From: CAYJII01 sp964370225 | Lineage (GTDB): Bacteria; Bacillota; Clostridia; Oscillospirales; Ruminococcaceae | Reading direction: 5' to 3' | Assembly: GCA_964370225.1 (NCBI GenBank) | Contig: CAYJII010000001.1 | Span: 1-64,000 of the forward strand | DNA length: 64,000 nucleotides | Notes under the pieces: generated by a model | Told to the model about the DNA's origin: nothing | What the model saw: only the letters and a program-made list of their open reading frames with translations | Databases searched by the model: none | In this document: piece after piece, positions 10,558-18,360 of the stretch | How positions within the stretch are numbered: position 1 is the stretch's first letter | Layout: each line of letters starts with the position of its first letter | Program-made: the position numbers and the translations under genes

Positions 10558-11259
10558 ATGGAAAGCAAATCGTATATAAAACCTGGATTTTTTTCTGAAA
10601 ACGTTGCGGATTCCAAGCGCTTAGAATTTGATGTGAAAAATCAAGTGTTAATTCAAAACTCAAAAACAGTAGATTTTGTTTTTGCAGGCGATTCCATAAC
10701 TCAAGGGTGGGAGCTAAACGCCTACTTTAACAAACCAGGACAACTAATAATCAACAGGGGCATTGGCGGAGATATCACAAAATATATGTGCAAACGCTTT
10801 GTCGCTGATGTCGCTCAACTAAAACCCATGCACTGCATCCTTATGATTGGTGTAAATGATGCTTGGGATTTGCAATATGACCATTTTAGAAGAGAAACTC
10901 CCAAAACCACAGAGGCAGTGCTAAAAAACGCTGCTAACAATATTTTTGAAATAGCTAAAGTCTGTAAAGAGCGCTACATCAACCTTATCATATGCTCAGT
11001 GCTTCCTACTAACATGCATTGGACTAGCGAAGATGGTGAGCGCAAAAAATATATCGTAGCACTAAATAACTACTTAAAACGTCTTTGTGAAGAAAATAGC
11101 CTAATTTATGTAGACTACCACAGCAAGATGGTAAAAGAAGACGGGTTGACTATTATTGATAATATCACTACAGATGGGTTACATCCTGATGTGTTCGGCT
11201 ACAATATAATGGCGGACGTTTTGCGTGAAACTTTATGCAAGTATAATATAGAAATGTAA
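10558..11259 (+). CDS. SGNH/GDSL-family hydrolase
   Basis: A probable esterase or lipase-like hydrolase. All SGNH blocks are visible: block I AGDSITQGW (nucleophile Ser 46), block II with GIGGD, block III GVND, and block V DGLHPD (Asp 206, His 209). There is no signal peptide, so a cytoplasmic role, such as deacylation of a sugar or lipid, is likely. The ATG at 10558 is preferred over 10543 because GGAGA at 10545-10549 sits at the right distance from it. The substrate cannot be read from sequence. It lies 44 nt upstream of methylglyoxal synthase and may be cotranscribed with it. Confidence 0.85.
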   Translation: MESKSYIKPGFFSENVADSKRLEFDVKNQVLIQNSKTVDFVFAGDSITQGWELNAYFNKPGQLIINRGIGGDITKYMCKRFVADVAQLKPMHCILMIGVNDAWDLQYDHFRRETPKTTEAVLKNAANNIFEIAKVCKERYINLIICSVLPTNMHWTSEDGERKKYIVALNNYLKRLCEENSLIYVDYHSKMVKEDGLTIIDNITTDGLHPDVFGYNIMADVLRETLCKYNIEM

Positions 11260-11303
11260 TCTTCTATATATAGTAAACAAAATACATATTTAAGGAGAAT
11301 TTT

Positions 11304-11792
11304 ATGTTTGATAAAAATAATGATTTTATTAAAGTCAAAATGGAAGTCCAAAAGCACATCGCAATTGTTGCGCATGATAATAGAAAACAAGATTTAGTTG
11401 AGTGGGTGAAAATCAACAAAGATATGCTCTCAAAACATTTTCTTTGCGGAACAGGCACTACTGCTAAAATTATCTCAGAGCAAACTCATTTGCCTGTAAC
11501 AGGTTTTAACTCAGGCCCACTCGGTGGTGACCAACAAATTGGTGCAAGAATAGCCGAGGGACATATCGACTTTATGATATTTTTCTGGGACCCACTTGCT
11601 GCACAACCACATGACCCCGATGTAAAAGCATTACTTAGAATTGCTGCTTTATACGATATACCTGTCGCTACAAATCAGTCGACCGCTGACTTTTTGCTAT
11701 CCTCCCCTCTTATGATGCAAGAGTATGATCGCACAGTAATCGACTATGCGCAAAGAATAAAAAATCGCGCAAAAAAATATAATTTAGACTAA
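11304..11792 (+). CDS. mgsA: Methylglyoxal synthase
   Basis: Converts dihydroxyacetone phosphate to methylglyoxal and phosphate, a glycolytic bypass used when phosphate is low or sugar phosphates build up. The family residues are in place with a +5 offset to E. coli: His24-Asp25, Asp76 in GGDQQIGAR, Asp96 in FFWDPL, His103 and Asp106 in QPHDPD. The phosphate-binding GTGTTAK is also present. Length 162 residues is normal. A strong AAGGAG site precedes the ATG. It is followed after 33 nt by an ECF transporter subunit. Confidence 0.95.
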   Translation: MFDKNNDFIKVKMEVQKHIAIVAHDNRKQDLVEWVKINKDMLSKHFLCGTGTTAKIISEQTHLPVTGFNSGPLGGDQQIGARIAEGHIDFMIFFWDPLAAQPHDPDVKALLRIAALYDIPVATNQSTADFLLSSPLMMQEYDRTVIDYAQRIKNRAKKYNLD

Positions 11793-11825
11793 AAATAGTT
11801 TTATATTGTAAGCAAAGGTGAAAAT

Positions 11826-12449
11826 ATGAAAAAATCTTTTAACACTCTGTACTATACACAGCTTTCTCTTTTATCCGCAATAATAATTATAATGTCAATC
11901 GTTCCATTTTTAGGATATATTCCACTAGGCTTTATGAACGCTACTATAATTCATGTGCCCGTTGTAATCGGTGCCATAGTTTTAGGCCCCAAAGCAGGTG
12001 GAATACTCGGTTTTGTCTTCGGAATAACTAGCCTTATTAATAACACTATCCGACCAAATGCCACTTCATTTGTATTCACCCCTTTTTACACTCTAGGTGA
12101 AGGTGGCTCGAACTATTTTAGCTTACTTATTTGCTTGCTCCCACGTATATTAATTGGAGTTTTTGCAGGATACATCTTTATTTTCGGAGTTAAATTTTTG
12201 CGCTCAAAATTTGCCGCTAGTGTCTGTGCAGGTATTGTAGGCTCGCTAACTAACACAATTTTAGTTATGCTTGGGATTTTCTTTTTCTTCGGAGAGGATT
12301 ATTCTACAGCTCGAGGCATACAGTACGATGAGCTGTTTTCTGTGATAGCAGGAATTATAGGATCTGTCGGAGTTATTGAAGCGATAGTGTGTGCAATATT
12401 AGCCGCTATCGTAAGTACCCCACTACTAAAAATGATAAAAAAATATTAA
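11826..12449 (+). CDS. ECF-type transporter substrate-binding (S) component
   Basis: A small, very hydrophobic membrane protein (207 residues, about six predicted segments) of the kind that captures vitamins or small nutrients and docks on the shared EcfA-EcfA'-EcfT module. The N-terminus (PFLGYIPLGFMNATIIHVPV), a loop starting GPKAGGILGFVFGI, and the later FTPFYTLGEG and PRILIGVFAGYIF segments fit the ECF S-component superfamily. No ATPase or T-component is nearby, so it probably shares a module encoded elsewhere. Substrate unknown. A strong terminator follows, suggesting it ends the transcript with mgsA. Confidence 0.8.
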   Translation: MKKSFNTLYYTQLSLLSAIIIIMSIVPFLGYIPLGFMNATIIHVPVVIGAIVLGPKAGGILGFVFGITSLINNTIRPNATSFVFTPFYTLGEGGSNYFSLLICLLPRILIGVFAGYIFIFGVKFLRSKFAASVCAGIVGSLTNTILVMLGIFFFFGEDYSTARGIQYDELFSVIAGIIGSVGVIEAIVCAILAAIVSTPLLKMIKKY

Positions 12450-12452
12450 TGT

Positions 12453-12483
12453 AAAGCCGCTGATTTTATTAATCAGCGGCTTT
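12453..12483 (+). terminator. Terminator after the ECF S-component gene
   Basis: Perfect 13-bp GC-rich stem (12453-12465 and 12471-12483), 5-nt loop, then a short T-run. Confidence 0.9.
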
Positions 12484-12530
12484 TTCGTTAACACTAATAT
12501 TGCCCATGTAAAATTATTTTCTCAAAACAC

Positions 12531-12559
12531 TTGACAAATTTATATTTGTATTGTATTAT
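12531..12559 (+). promoter_or_regulatory. Strong sigma-A promoter of the GntR-ABC operon
   Basis: Perfect -35 TTGACA (12531-12536), exact 17-nt spacer, -10 TATTAT (12554-12559). The operator palindrome overlaps the -10 box. Confidence 0.85.
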
Positions 12560-12592
12560 TGTGTTAGTACAACAATGTACTAACACAATAAT
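12555..12592 (+). promoter_or_regulatory. Palindromic operator for the GntR/YtrA regulator
   Basis: Perfect 16-bp inverted repeat (arms 12555-12570 and 12577-12592) with a 6-nt centre, covering the -10 box and ending just before the ribosome site. The core GTTAGTAC...GTACTAAC fits a GntR dimer site. Autorepression by the first gene of the operon is the simple reading. Confidence 0.8.
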
Positions 12593-12607
12593 TAAGGAGG
12601 GATAATT

Positions 12608-12970
12608 TTGTGGGAACTAAATAATGCTCAACCGATTTATATGCAAATAGTCGAGAAAATGAAAACACAGATTATTTCAGGAGAACTGAGCCCTGGAGAT
12701 AAAATACACTCCGTCCGAGATTTAGCGTTAATTGCTGGTGTTAATCCAAATACTATGCAACGAGCTTTATCCCAGCTTGAAACTGAAGGGCTAGTTGTTA
12801 CTCAGCGCACAATGGGTCGCTTTATTACTAACGATACAGCGCTTATTAACAACCAAAAAGCAGCGGTCGCACAAGTGTTAATATCAGAATTTATCTCAAA
12901 AATGAGGGATATCGGTATCTCTCAAGAACAAGCAATCAATATGCTAATGACAAGTAAGGAGAATGTGTAA
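12608..12970 (+). CDS. GntR-family regulator, YtrA subfamily
   Basis: A DNA-binding repressor of 120 residues. Residues ~8-75 form the GntR winged helix (PIYMQIVEKMKTQIISGELS, then GDKIHSVRDLA and NPNTMQRALSQLE). The C-terminal part is only ~45 residues, as in the short YtrA/YhcF class that controls adjacent ABC transporter genes. The start is TTG at 12608, fixed by an AGGAGGG site seven bases upstream. It directly precedes an ATPase gene and probably binds the palindrome at 12555-12592. In B. subtilis YtrA-type systems respond to cell-wall antibiotics; the signal here is unknown. Confidence 0.9.
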   Translation: MWELNNAQPIYMQIVEKMKTQIISGELSPGDKIHSVRDLALIAGVNPNTMQRALSQLETEGLVVTQRTMGRFITNDTALINNQKAAVAQVLISEFISKMRDIGISQEQAINMLMTSKENV

Positions 12971-13672
12971 ATGAATTCACCCATTTTAGAATGCAGAAAT
13001 TTAGTTAAGACATATGGTGGAATTGTTGCGCTTAAAGGCATCAATCTAACTATCCCTAGAGGAAAAATCGTGGGACTACTCGGTTCAAACGGTAGTGGAA
13101 AAACCACGATAATAAAACTAGCAAACGGACTTTTAACTCCAACAAGCGGAGAAATTTTAATCGGCGGTATGCCACCTTCCCCCGCAACAAAAAGCATCGT
13201 TTCTTATCTACCTGAGCGAACATATTTAAACATGGGCATGAAAGTTAAGGACTTTTTATGTTATTTCAATGATTTTTACGCTGATTTTGACATAGTAAAA
13301 GCAAACGAAATGCTGCATCGTTTAGGAATTAGTCCAAATCAAACACTTAAAACTATGTCAAAGGGTACAAAAGAAAAAGTGCAACTTATCTTAGTAATGA
13401 GCAGAAAAGCTGAACTTTACCTTTTAGATGAGCCAATAGGTGGGGTTGACCCTGCTGCAAGAGACTACATCTTAAACACAATACTAACAAATTATAATGA
13501 AAATGCTACGATTATTATTTCCACCCATCTTATTTCCGATATAGAAAATGTGCTGGATGATGTAATCTTCATCTCAAATGGCGAAATAAACATGCACGCA
13601 ACCGTTGACAGTATACGTGAACACCGCGGAATAAGTGTTGATGCGTTGTTTAGGGAGGTATTCAGATGCTAG
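12971..13672 (+). CDS. ABC transporter ATP-binding protein
   Basis: The energising subunit of a membrane exporter. Walker A is LLGSNGSGKTT, the Q-loop region precedes LPERTYLNMG, the signature is the degenerate MSKGTKEK in place of LSGGQ, Walker B is LYLLDEPIGGVDP, and the switch His is in STHLI. The form resembles YtrB/CcmA-type ATPases. It starts immediately after the regulator stop with an AAGGAG site inside the regulator gene, and its 3' end overlaps the permease start by 7 nt, so the three genes are translationally linked. Confidence 0.92.
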   Translation: MNSPILECRNLVKTYGGIVALKGINLTIPRGKIVGLLGSNGSGKTTIIKLANGLLTPTSGEILIGGMPPSPATKSIVSYLPERTYLNMGMKVKDFLCYFNDFYADFDIVKANEMLHRLGISPNQTLKTMSKGTKEKVQLILVMSRKAELYLLDEPIGGVDPAARDYILNTILTNYNENATIIISTHLISDIENVLDDVIFISNGEINMHATVDSIREHRGISVDALFREVFRC

Positions 13673-14475
13673 GAAAATTAATTAATTACGAATTCAAAAA
13701 TTTAGCAAAATTATTTTTACCACTAAACGCTCTTGTTCTTTTAGTGAGCTCACTCAGTCGATTCTCACTAGTCTTTGCGGATAATAATCTTATGTCTATT
13801 TTCATCGGTTTATCCTTCATGCTATACGGTCTTACTTTGCTAGCATGTAATGTTGGAGTGTTTGTTTTACAGGTAGCTTCTTTTTACAAAACAACATTTG
13901 GAGACCAAGGCTATCTTTCGCACACATTGCCAGTCAAAGGTTCAAGCTTACTATTCTCAAAACTACTGGTTGCAGGTACTTGGACTATCCTTTCTGCTGT
14001 AGTAACATTAGTTTCCGTCTATATACTCTCAATCGGATTTATTTCATGGAATGATATTACTATCGGACTTTCGTACCTTATCAATGCAGTCTCAACGGTG
14101 CTAGGAATGCCACCTACTGTATTAATCATTATTGCGGTGATTTTATCAATCTTAGGAGCATTTGCTTCCTACATCATATTCTTCTCTGCAATAATAATTG
14201 GGCATAGATTTGGTAAGCACAAAATTTTAGGTGCAATAGCTTCATACATCGGAATATATGTAATCTCACAAACTATAAACTCCGTGTACTTTTTATTCTT
14301 CTCTGTTGCATCAGAATTAAATGACACCACTTACGATTTGTATTATTACTCAGACAGCGTCCCAGTTTTAGCAAATACCTTTCTTTGGCCGCTCATCATA
14401 ATTAACTTTGCAATATACATTGCTTTGTACATTGTTTCTCATAAAATCATGAATAAAAAAGTCGATTTAGATTAG
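13666..14475 (+). CDS. ABC-2-like transporter permease
   Basis: A polytopic membrane protein of 269 residues with about six hydrophobic segments, starting inside the ATPase gene. The N-terminal MLGKLINYEFKNLAK then a hydrophobic stretch is typical of ABC-2-type permeases encoded beside YtrA/YtrB proteins. With the ATPase it should form a homodimeric-type exporter or immunity transporter. Substrate unknown. A terminator follows. Confidence 0.85.
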   Translation: MLGKLINYEFKNLAKLFLPLNALVLLVSSLSRFSLVFADNNLMSIFIGLSFMLYGLTLLACNVGVFVLQVASFYKTTFGDQGYLSHTLPVKGSSLLFSKLLVAGTWTILSAVVTLVSVYILSIGFISWNDITIGLSYLINAVSTVLGMPPTVLIIIAVILSILGAFASYIIFFSAIIIGHRFGKHKILGAIASYIGIYVISQTINSVYFLFFSVASELNDTTYDLYYYSDSVPVLANTFLWPLIIINFAIYIALYIVSHKIMNKKVDLD

Positions 14476-14493
14476 TAAGATAGAATCAGCTTT

Positions 14494-14527
14494 AAAAAAA
14501 CTTGACCTTTAATGGTCAAGTTTTTTT
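14494..14527 (+). terminator. Terminator after the GntR-ABC operon
   Basis: Perfect 14-bp stem (14494-14507 and 14514-14527), 6-nt loop, A-run before and T-run after; likely bidirectional. Confidence 0.92.
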
Positions 14528-14655
14528 GTTTGTATGCAGTATTAATCCATAAATCTTGCTCTACCTAAGAAACACGTTAGTATATACTAACTAAAATATT
14601 TTTATATTTTTATGTAATTTTAATATATTTCACAAATTATCCACAGTTTTTTCTG

Positions 14656-14692
14656 CAAATCAGTTATAATTATAGTAATTATAACTGATTTG
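14656..14692 (+). promoter_or_regulatory. 37-bp palindrome upstream of the hydrogenase operon
   Basis: Perfect 17-bp arms (14656-14672 and 14676-14692) with a 3-nt centre, ending 55 nt before the NuoE-like start. The left arm holds a TATAAT (14665-14670) but no good -35 is present. It does not match the Rex consensus (TTGTTAAnnnnTTAACAA) or FNR (TTGATnnnnATCAA). No U-tract follows, so it is more likely a regulator site than a terminator. Confidence 0.6.
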
Positions 14693-14747
14693 AGCATAGT
14701 TTTGGATGACAAAATTTATATAAGCAAATTTTAATAGGAGGTTTAGT

Positions 14748-15260
14748 ATGAACGAAAACATTTTGACCACTTTCTGTAAAACAACAGAAGAGCAACACAA
14801 ACTTGAGCAAATTGCAAATGTTATTGATTTAATGGGTAATGATCCTGATAAGTTAATCCAGATACTGCATTCGGCGCAAGAGATTTATGGATGTCTGCCA
14901 CTAAACGTGCAAACATTCATCGCACAGTCTATGAATATACCTATTGCAGAAGTATCAGGCGTTGTAACATTTTACTCCTTTTTCTCCACAAAACCTAGAG
15001 GCAGGCATATTATCCGTGTTTGCATGGGTACTGCATGCTATGTCAGAGGCGGCAAAAAGCTAGTGGAAGCACTGCAAACAATGCTTAACATCGAGCTTGG
15101 TGATACCACAGCAGACGGAGAGTTTACGCTCGAAATCGCAAGATGTATTGGCGCTTGTGGACTAGCGCCAGCTATCATGATTGACGACACAATCTACAAA
15201 CAAGTTAACCCGAACAAATTAGATGCTATCTTAAATTCATACACAAAGGGGGACTTATAA
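14748..15260 (+). CDS. NuoE-like [2Fe-2S] subunit of the hydrogenase complex
   Basis: A 170-residue thioredoxin-fold [2Fe-2S] protein that passes electrons between the flavin subunit and HydA (HydC/HndA role). The ligands are CMGTAC (Cys-x4-Cys) and CIGAC (Cys-x3-Cys). The N-terminal helical domain includes LIQILHSAQEIYGCLP and VSGVVTFYSFF, typical of the family. A good GGAGG site precedes the ATG. Its stop codon overlaps the start of the next gene by one base, so the two are translationally coupled. It opens a three-gene operon. Confidence 0.93.
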   Translation: MNENILTTFCKTTEEQHKLEQIANVIDLMGNDPDKLIQILHSAQEIYGCLPLNVQTFIAQSMNIPIAEVSGVVTFYSFFSTKPRGRHIIRVCMGTACYVRGGKKLVEALQTMLNIELGDTTADGEFTLEIARCIGACGLAPAIMIDDTIYKQVNPNKLDAILNSYTKGDL

Positions 15261-18200
15261 TGAGTAAAAAAATCATGTCACTTGAAAGTTTACATGAAAT
15301 AAAAGCCATGTATGAAACCCGTATGTGCTCGTATAAGAAAAACGTGCTTGTATGCGGCGGCGCTGGATGTGTGAGCTCCTCATGTGATGAGGTAATCCGC
15401 GCTATGCAGGAGCAATTGTCCACATGTGGAATTTCAAACGAAATCAATGTGATAAAAACAGGCTGTATGGGACTTTGTGCGGTTGGACCTGTAATGCTCG
15501 TGTTGCCTGATAGAGTGTTTTACACTTCGCTTGACGCTAAAAAAGCAAAGGATATAGTAAACTCCCATTTTGTTGGCGGAAATTTTATTGAAGAATATAC
15601 ATTTTATGACCCATCACTTTCACGTTATGTCCCGATAATTGATGATATCGAATTTTTTAAGTCACAGATAAAAATTGTGCTAGATAACTGTGGAATTATT
15701 GATTTTTCTGACATTGATGCTTATATCGCAAAAGATGGCTACATCGCTGCTTTTAATGCGCTAAAAAATCAAAGTCCACAACATATAATCGACGAGGTAA
15801 AAACCTCTGGTCTACGTGGGCGCGGAGGTGCTGGTTTCCCCACTCATATCAAATGGCAAGCATGTGCTGACCAAGTGGGCAATGAAAAATATTTTGTCTG
15901 TAACGCGGACGAAGGCGACCCCGGTGCATTTATGGACAGAAGTATTATTGAAGGCGACCCCCATTCAGTACTCGAAGGCATGCTATTAGGCGCATATTCT
16001 ATGGGCGCGAATACTGGTTATGTGTACATAAGAGCGGAATATCCTATTGCAATTGATCGCTTGAAAATAGCCATCGAACAAGCACATGAATATGGTTTGC
16101 TCGGTAGCGATATTTTCGGTAGTGGATTTGATTTTGATGTAGAAATAAGGATTGGTGCTGGCGCATTTGTATGCGGAGAGGAAACTGCGCTTATCGCTTC
16201 TATCGAAGGTAAACGTGGTGAGCCTACACAAAAGCCACCATTCCCATTCCAGTCGGGCATAAAGGAAAAACCCACAAACATCAACAACGTAGAAACAATC
16301 GCAAATATTCCTAAAATCATGCGAAAAGGTGGAGAATGGTATGCTTCATTCGGCATCCCAAGTGCAACTGGTACAAAAGTATTTGCTCTTGCAGGGCAAG
16401 TAGTGAACACAGGTATAATAGAGGTACCAATTGGAATTTCTATCGGTGATATCATCTACAAAATCGGTGGCGGCATTAGAGATAACAAAGAATTTAAAGC
16501 CGCTCAAATGGGCGGACCATCAGGTGGCTGTATCACAAAAGAACAGCTGAACACACCGATTGACTACGAGTCACTCAACAAGCTAGGTGCTATCATGGGC
16601 TCAGGCGGTTTAATCGTGATGAACGAAGACACCTGCATGGTTGATACTGCACGCTTTTTTATGGATTTTATTCGCGAAGAGTCCTGTGGTAAATGTGTAG
16701 CCTGTCGCATCGGTACTAAGCGCATGCTAGAAATTTTGGAGCGCATCACCGATGGAGACGGCGAAGAAGAGGACATTGATTTGCTTGAACAAATCGGAAG
16801 TACTATCCAGCTAACCGCAATGTGCGGACTGGGGCAAACTGCGCCTAATCCAATACTATCCACTATCAAATATTTCCGTGAAGAATACGAAGAGCATATC
16901 AATAAAAAATATTGTCGCGCCGGTGTTTGCTCGTCTATGTTTATATCCCCATGTGAAAATACATGTCCAGCAAATATAAATATCCCAGGATATATCTCCC
17001 TTATATCAGCGGGAAGATTTATGGACGCATACAACCTCATTATGCAAGAAAACCCATTGCCTGCAGTATGCGGCAGAATTTGCACTAGACCTTGTGAGCG
17101 CAAATGTCGCCGTTCTGGCGTTGATGAATCTGTTGCTATCCGCGACCTTAAACGCTTTGCGGCTGACTATGCGTTTAAAAATCAAGATGCTGATGCTATG
17201 CAGTTTACTTTCCCGAAAAACGGCAAAAAGATTGCAGTTATCGGAGCTGGTGCATCTGGTCTTACTTGCGCATACTATTTAGTGCGCATAGGTTACGACG
17301 TCGACGTGTATGAAAGCGAAAATTTCGCTGGTGGCGTACTTGCATTCGGCATTCCAGAGTACCGCTTGCCTAAAGATATTTTATCACACGAAATCGCTTT
17401 GATACAAAAAGCTGGTGTAAATATCATTTATAACACTACCGTTGGCGAAGATGTTCTATTTAAAGATTTACGTACAGAGTACGATTCGATTTATGTAGCT
17501 ACAGGTACCCAATTCCCGCAAAAAGTAAATATCCCAGGTGAAACTTTGCATGGAGTGTTACATGGCATCAGCTTCTTGAAGAGCATTCACACAGAAGATA
17601 ACATCACATTAAACGGTACTGTCTGCATTATCGGTGGAGGCAATACTGCTATAGATTCGGCAAGGACTGCACTAAGGATTGGTGCTGAAAAAGTTATAAT
17701 CCTCTACAGACGAAATATTGATGCTATGCCCGCTTATAAAGAAGAGGTTATCGAGGCAATTGAAGAAGGTATCGAGATTATGGAACTTGTTGCTCCTGTT
17801 AAAATTTTGGGCAATAATATGAACGAAGTCATCGGTATCGAATGTCAGCGCATGGAGCTTGGAGCATTCGACTCATCTGGTAGAAGAAAATCTGTTGCAG
17901 TGGAAGGCTCAAACTTTGTGATAGATGCAACAACGATAATTCCAGCAGTTAGCCAATATGCTGACTTGCCATTTGCTAGCAAAGAAGAAATCGGGCTTAC
18001 AGACTGGGGTACATTCATCGTCGATAATATCACGCTAATGTCAACAATGGAAGGGGTTTTCGCTGGTGGCGACGTTGCAAGAGGACCTGATGATGTTATC
18101 ACTGCAATCGCTGACGGCAAACAAGCCGCAATTGCGATAGATAAATATTTAGGCGGTTCAGGCGTGCTCAATAAAGGCGCAAAAATTGAAATCCCACAAG

Positions 18201-18358
18201 TATTTGACGAGGACGAAGTAGTTTATCACGAGCAATTCGACAGAGAGATTTTAGCTCCAAATGCAAGAAAGAACAATTTCGAAGAAGTGCTAAAGGGCTT
18301 CCACAAAATAAATGCTATTGCAGAATCAATGCGCTGTTTGCATTGTGATAGGAGGTAA
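15260..18358 (+). CDS. NuoF-GltD fusion: NADH-binding flavoprotein joined to an NADPH-type FAD oxidoreductase
   Basis: A 1032-residue cytoplasmic electron-transfer subunit. Residues ~25-105 are a thioredoxin-like [2Fe-2S] domain. Residues ~170-550 are the NuoF core: RGRGGAGFPTHIKW, CNADEGDPGAFMDR, an SLBB region, and a [4Fe-4S] site ESCGKCVACRIG with the fourth Cys in TAMCGLGQ. From ~560 comes a GltD/NfnB-like half with a Cys-rich N-terminal motif (CENTCPANINIPG, then CGRICTRPCERKC), an FAD site VIGAGASGLTCAYY near 659, and a second dinucleotide site IIGGGNTAID near 790 followed by LYRRN, a pattern usual for NADPH. Ordinary HydB ends in two [4Fe-4S] sites; here the GltD half replaces that tail. 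The inferred role is linking NADH, NADPH, ferredoxin and H2. The coding sequence is continuous, so the fusion is not a frameshift artefact. Confidence 0.9.
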   Translation: MSKKIMSLESLHEIKAMYETRMCSYKKNVLVCGGAGCVSSSCDEVIRAMQEQLSTCGISNEINVIKTGCMGLCAVGPVMLVLPDRVFYTSLDAKKAKDIVNSHFVGGNFIEEYTFYDPSLSRYVPIIDDIEFFKSQIKIVLDNCGIIDFSDIDAYIAKDGYIAAFNALKNQSPQHIIDEVKTSGLRGRGGAGFPTHIKWQACADQVGNEKYFVCNADEGDPGAFMDRSIIEGDPHSVLEGMLLGAYSMGANTGYVYIRAEYPIAIDRLKIAIEQAHEYGLLGSDIFGSGFDFDVEIRIGAGAFVCGEETALIASIEGKRGEPTQKPPFPFQSGIKEKPTNINNVETIANIPKIMRKGGEWYASFGIPSATGTKVFALAGQVVNTGIIEVPIGISIGDIIYKIGGGIRDNKEFKAAQMGGPSGGCITKEQLNTPIDYESLNKLGAIMGSGGLIVMNEDTCMVDTARFFMDFIREESCGKCVACRIGTKRMLEILERITDGDGEEEDIDLLEQIGSTIQLTAMCGLGQTAPNPILSTIKYFREEYEEHINKKYCRAGVCSSMFISPCENTCPANINIPGYISLISAGRFMDAYNLIMQENPLPAVCGRICTRPCERKCRRSGVDESVAIRDLKRFAADYAFKNQDADAMQFTFPKNGKKIAVIGAGASGLTCAYYLVRIGYDVDVYESENFAGGVLAFGIPEYRLPKDILSHEIALIQKAGVNIIYNTTVGEDVLFKDLRTEYDSIYVATGTQFPQKVNIPGETLHGVLHGISFLKSIHTEDNITLNGTVCIIGGGNTAIDSARTALRIGAEKVIILYRRNIDAMPAYKEEVIEAIEEGIEIMELVAPVKILGNNMNEVIGIECQRMELGAFDSSGRRKSVAVEGSNFVIDATTIIPAVSQYADLPFASKEEIGLTDWGTFIVDNITLMSTMEGVFAGGDVARGPDDVITAIADGKQAAIAIDKYLGGSGVLNKGAKIEIPQVFDEDEVVYHEQFDREILAPNARKNNFEEVLKGFHKINAIAESMRCLHCDRR

Positions 18359-18360
18359 GT

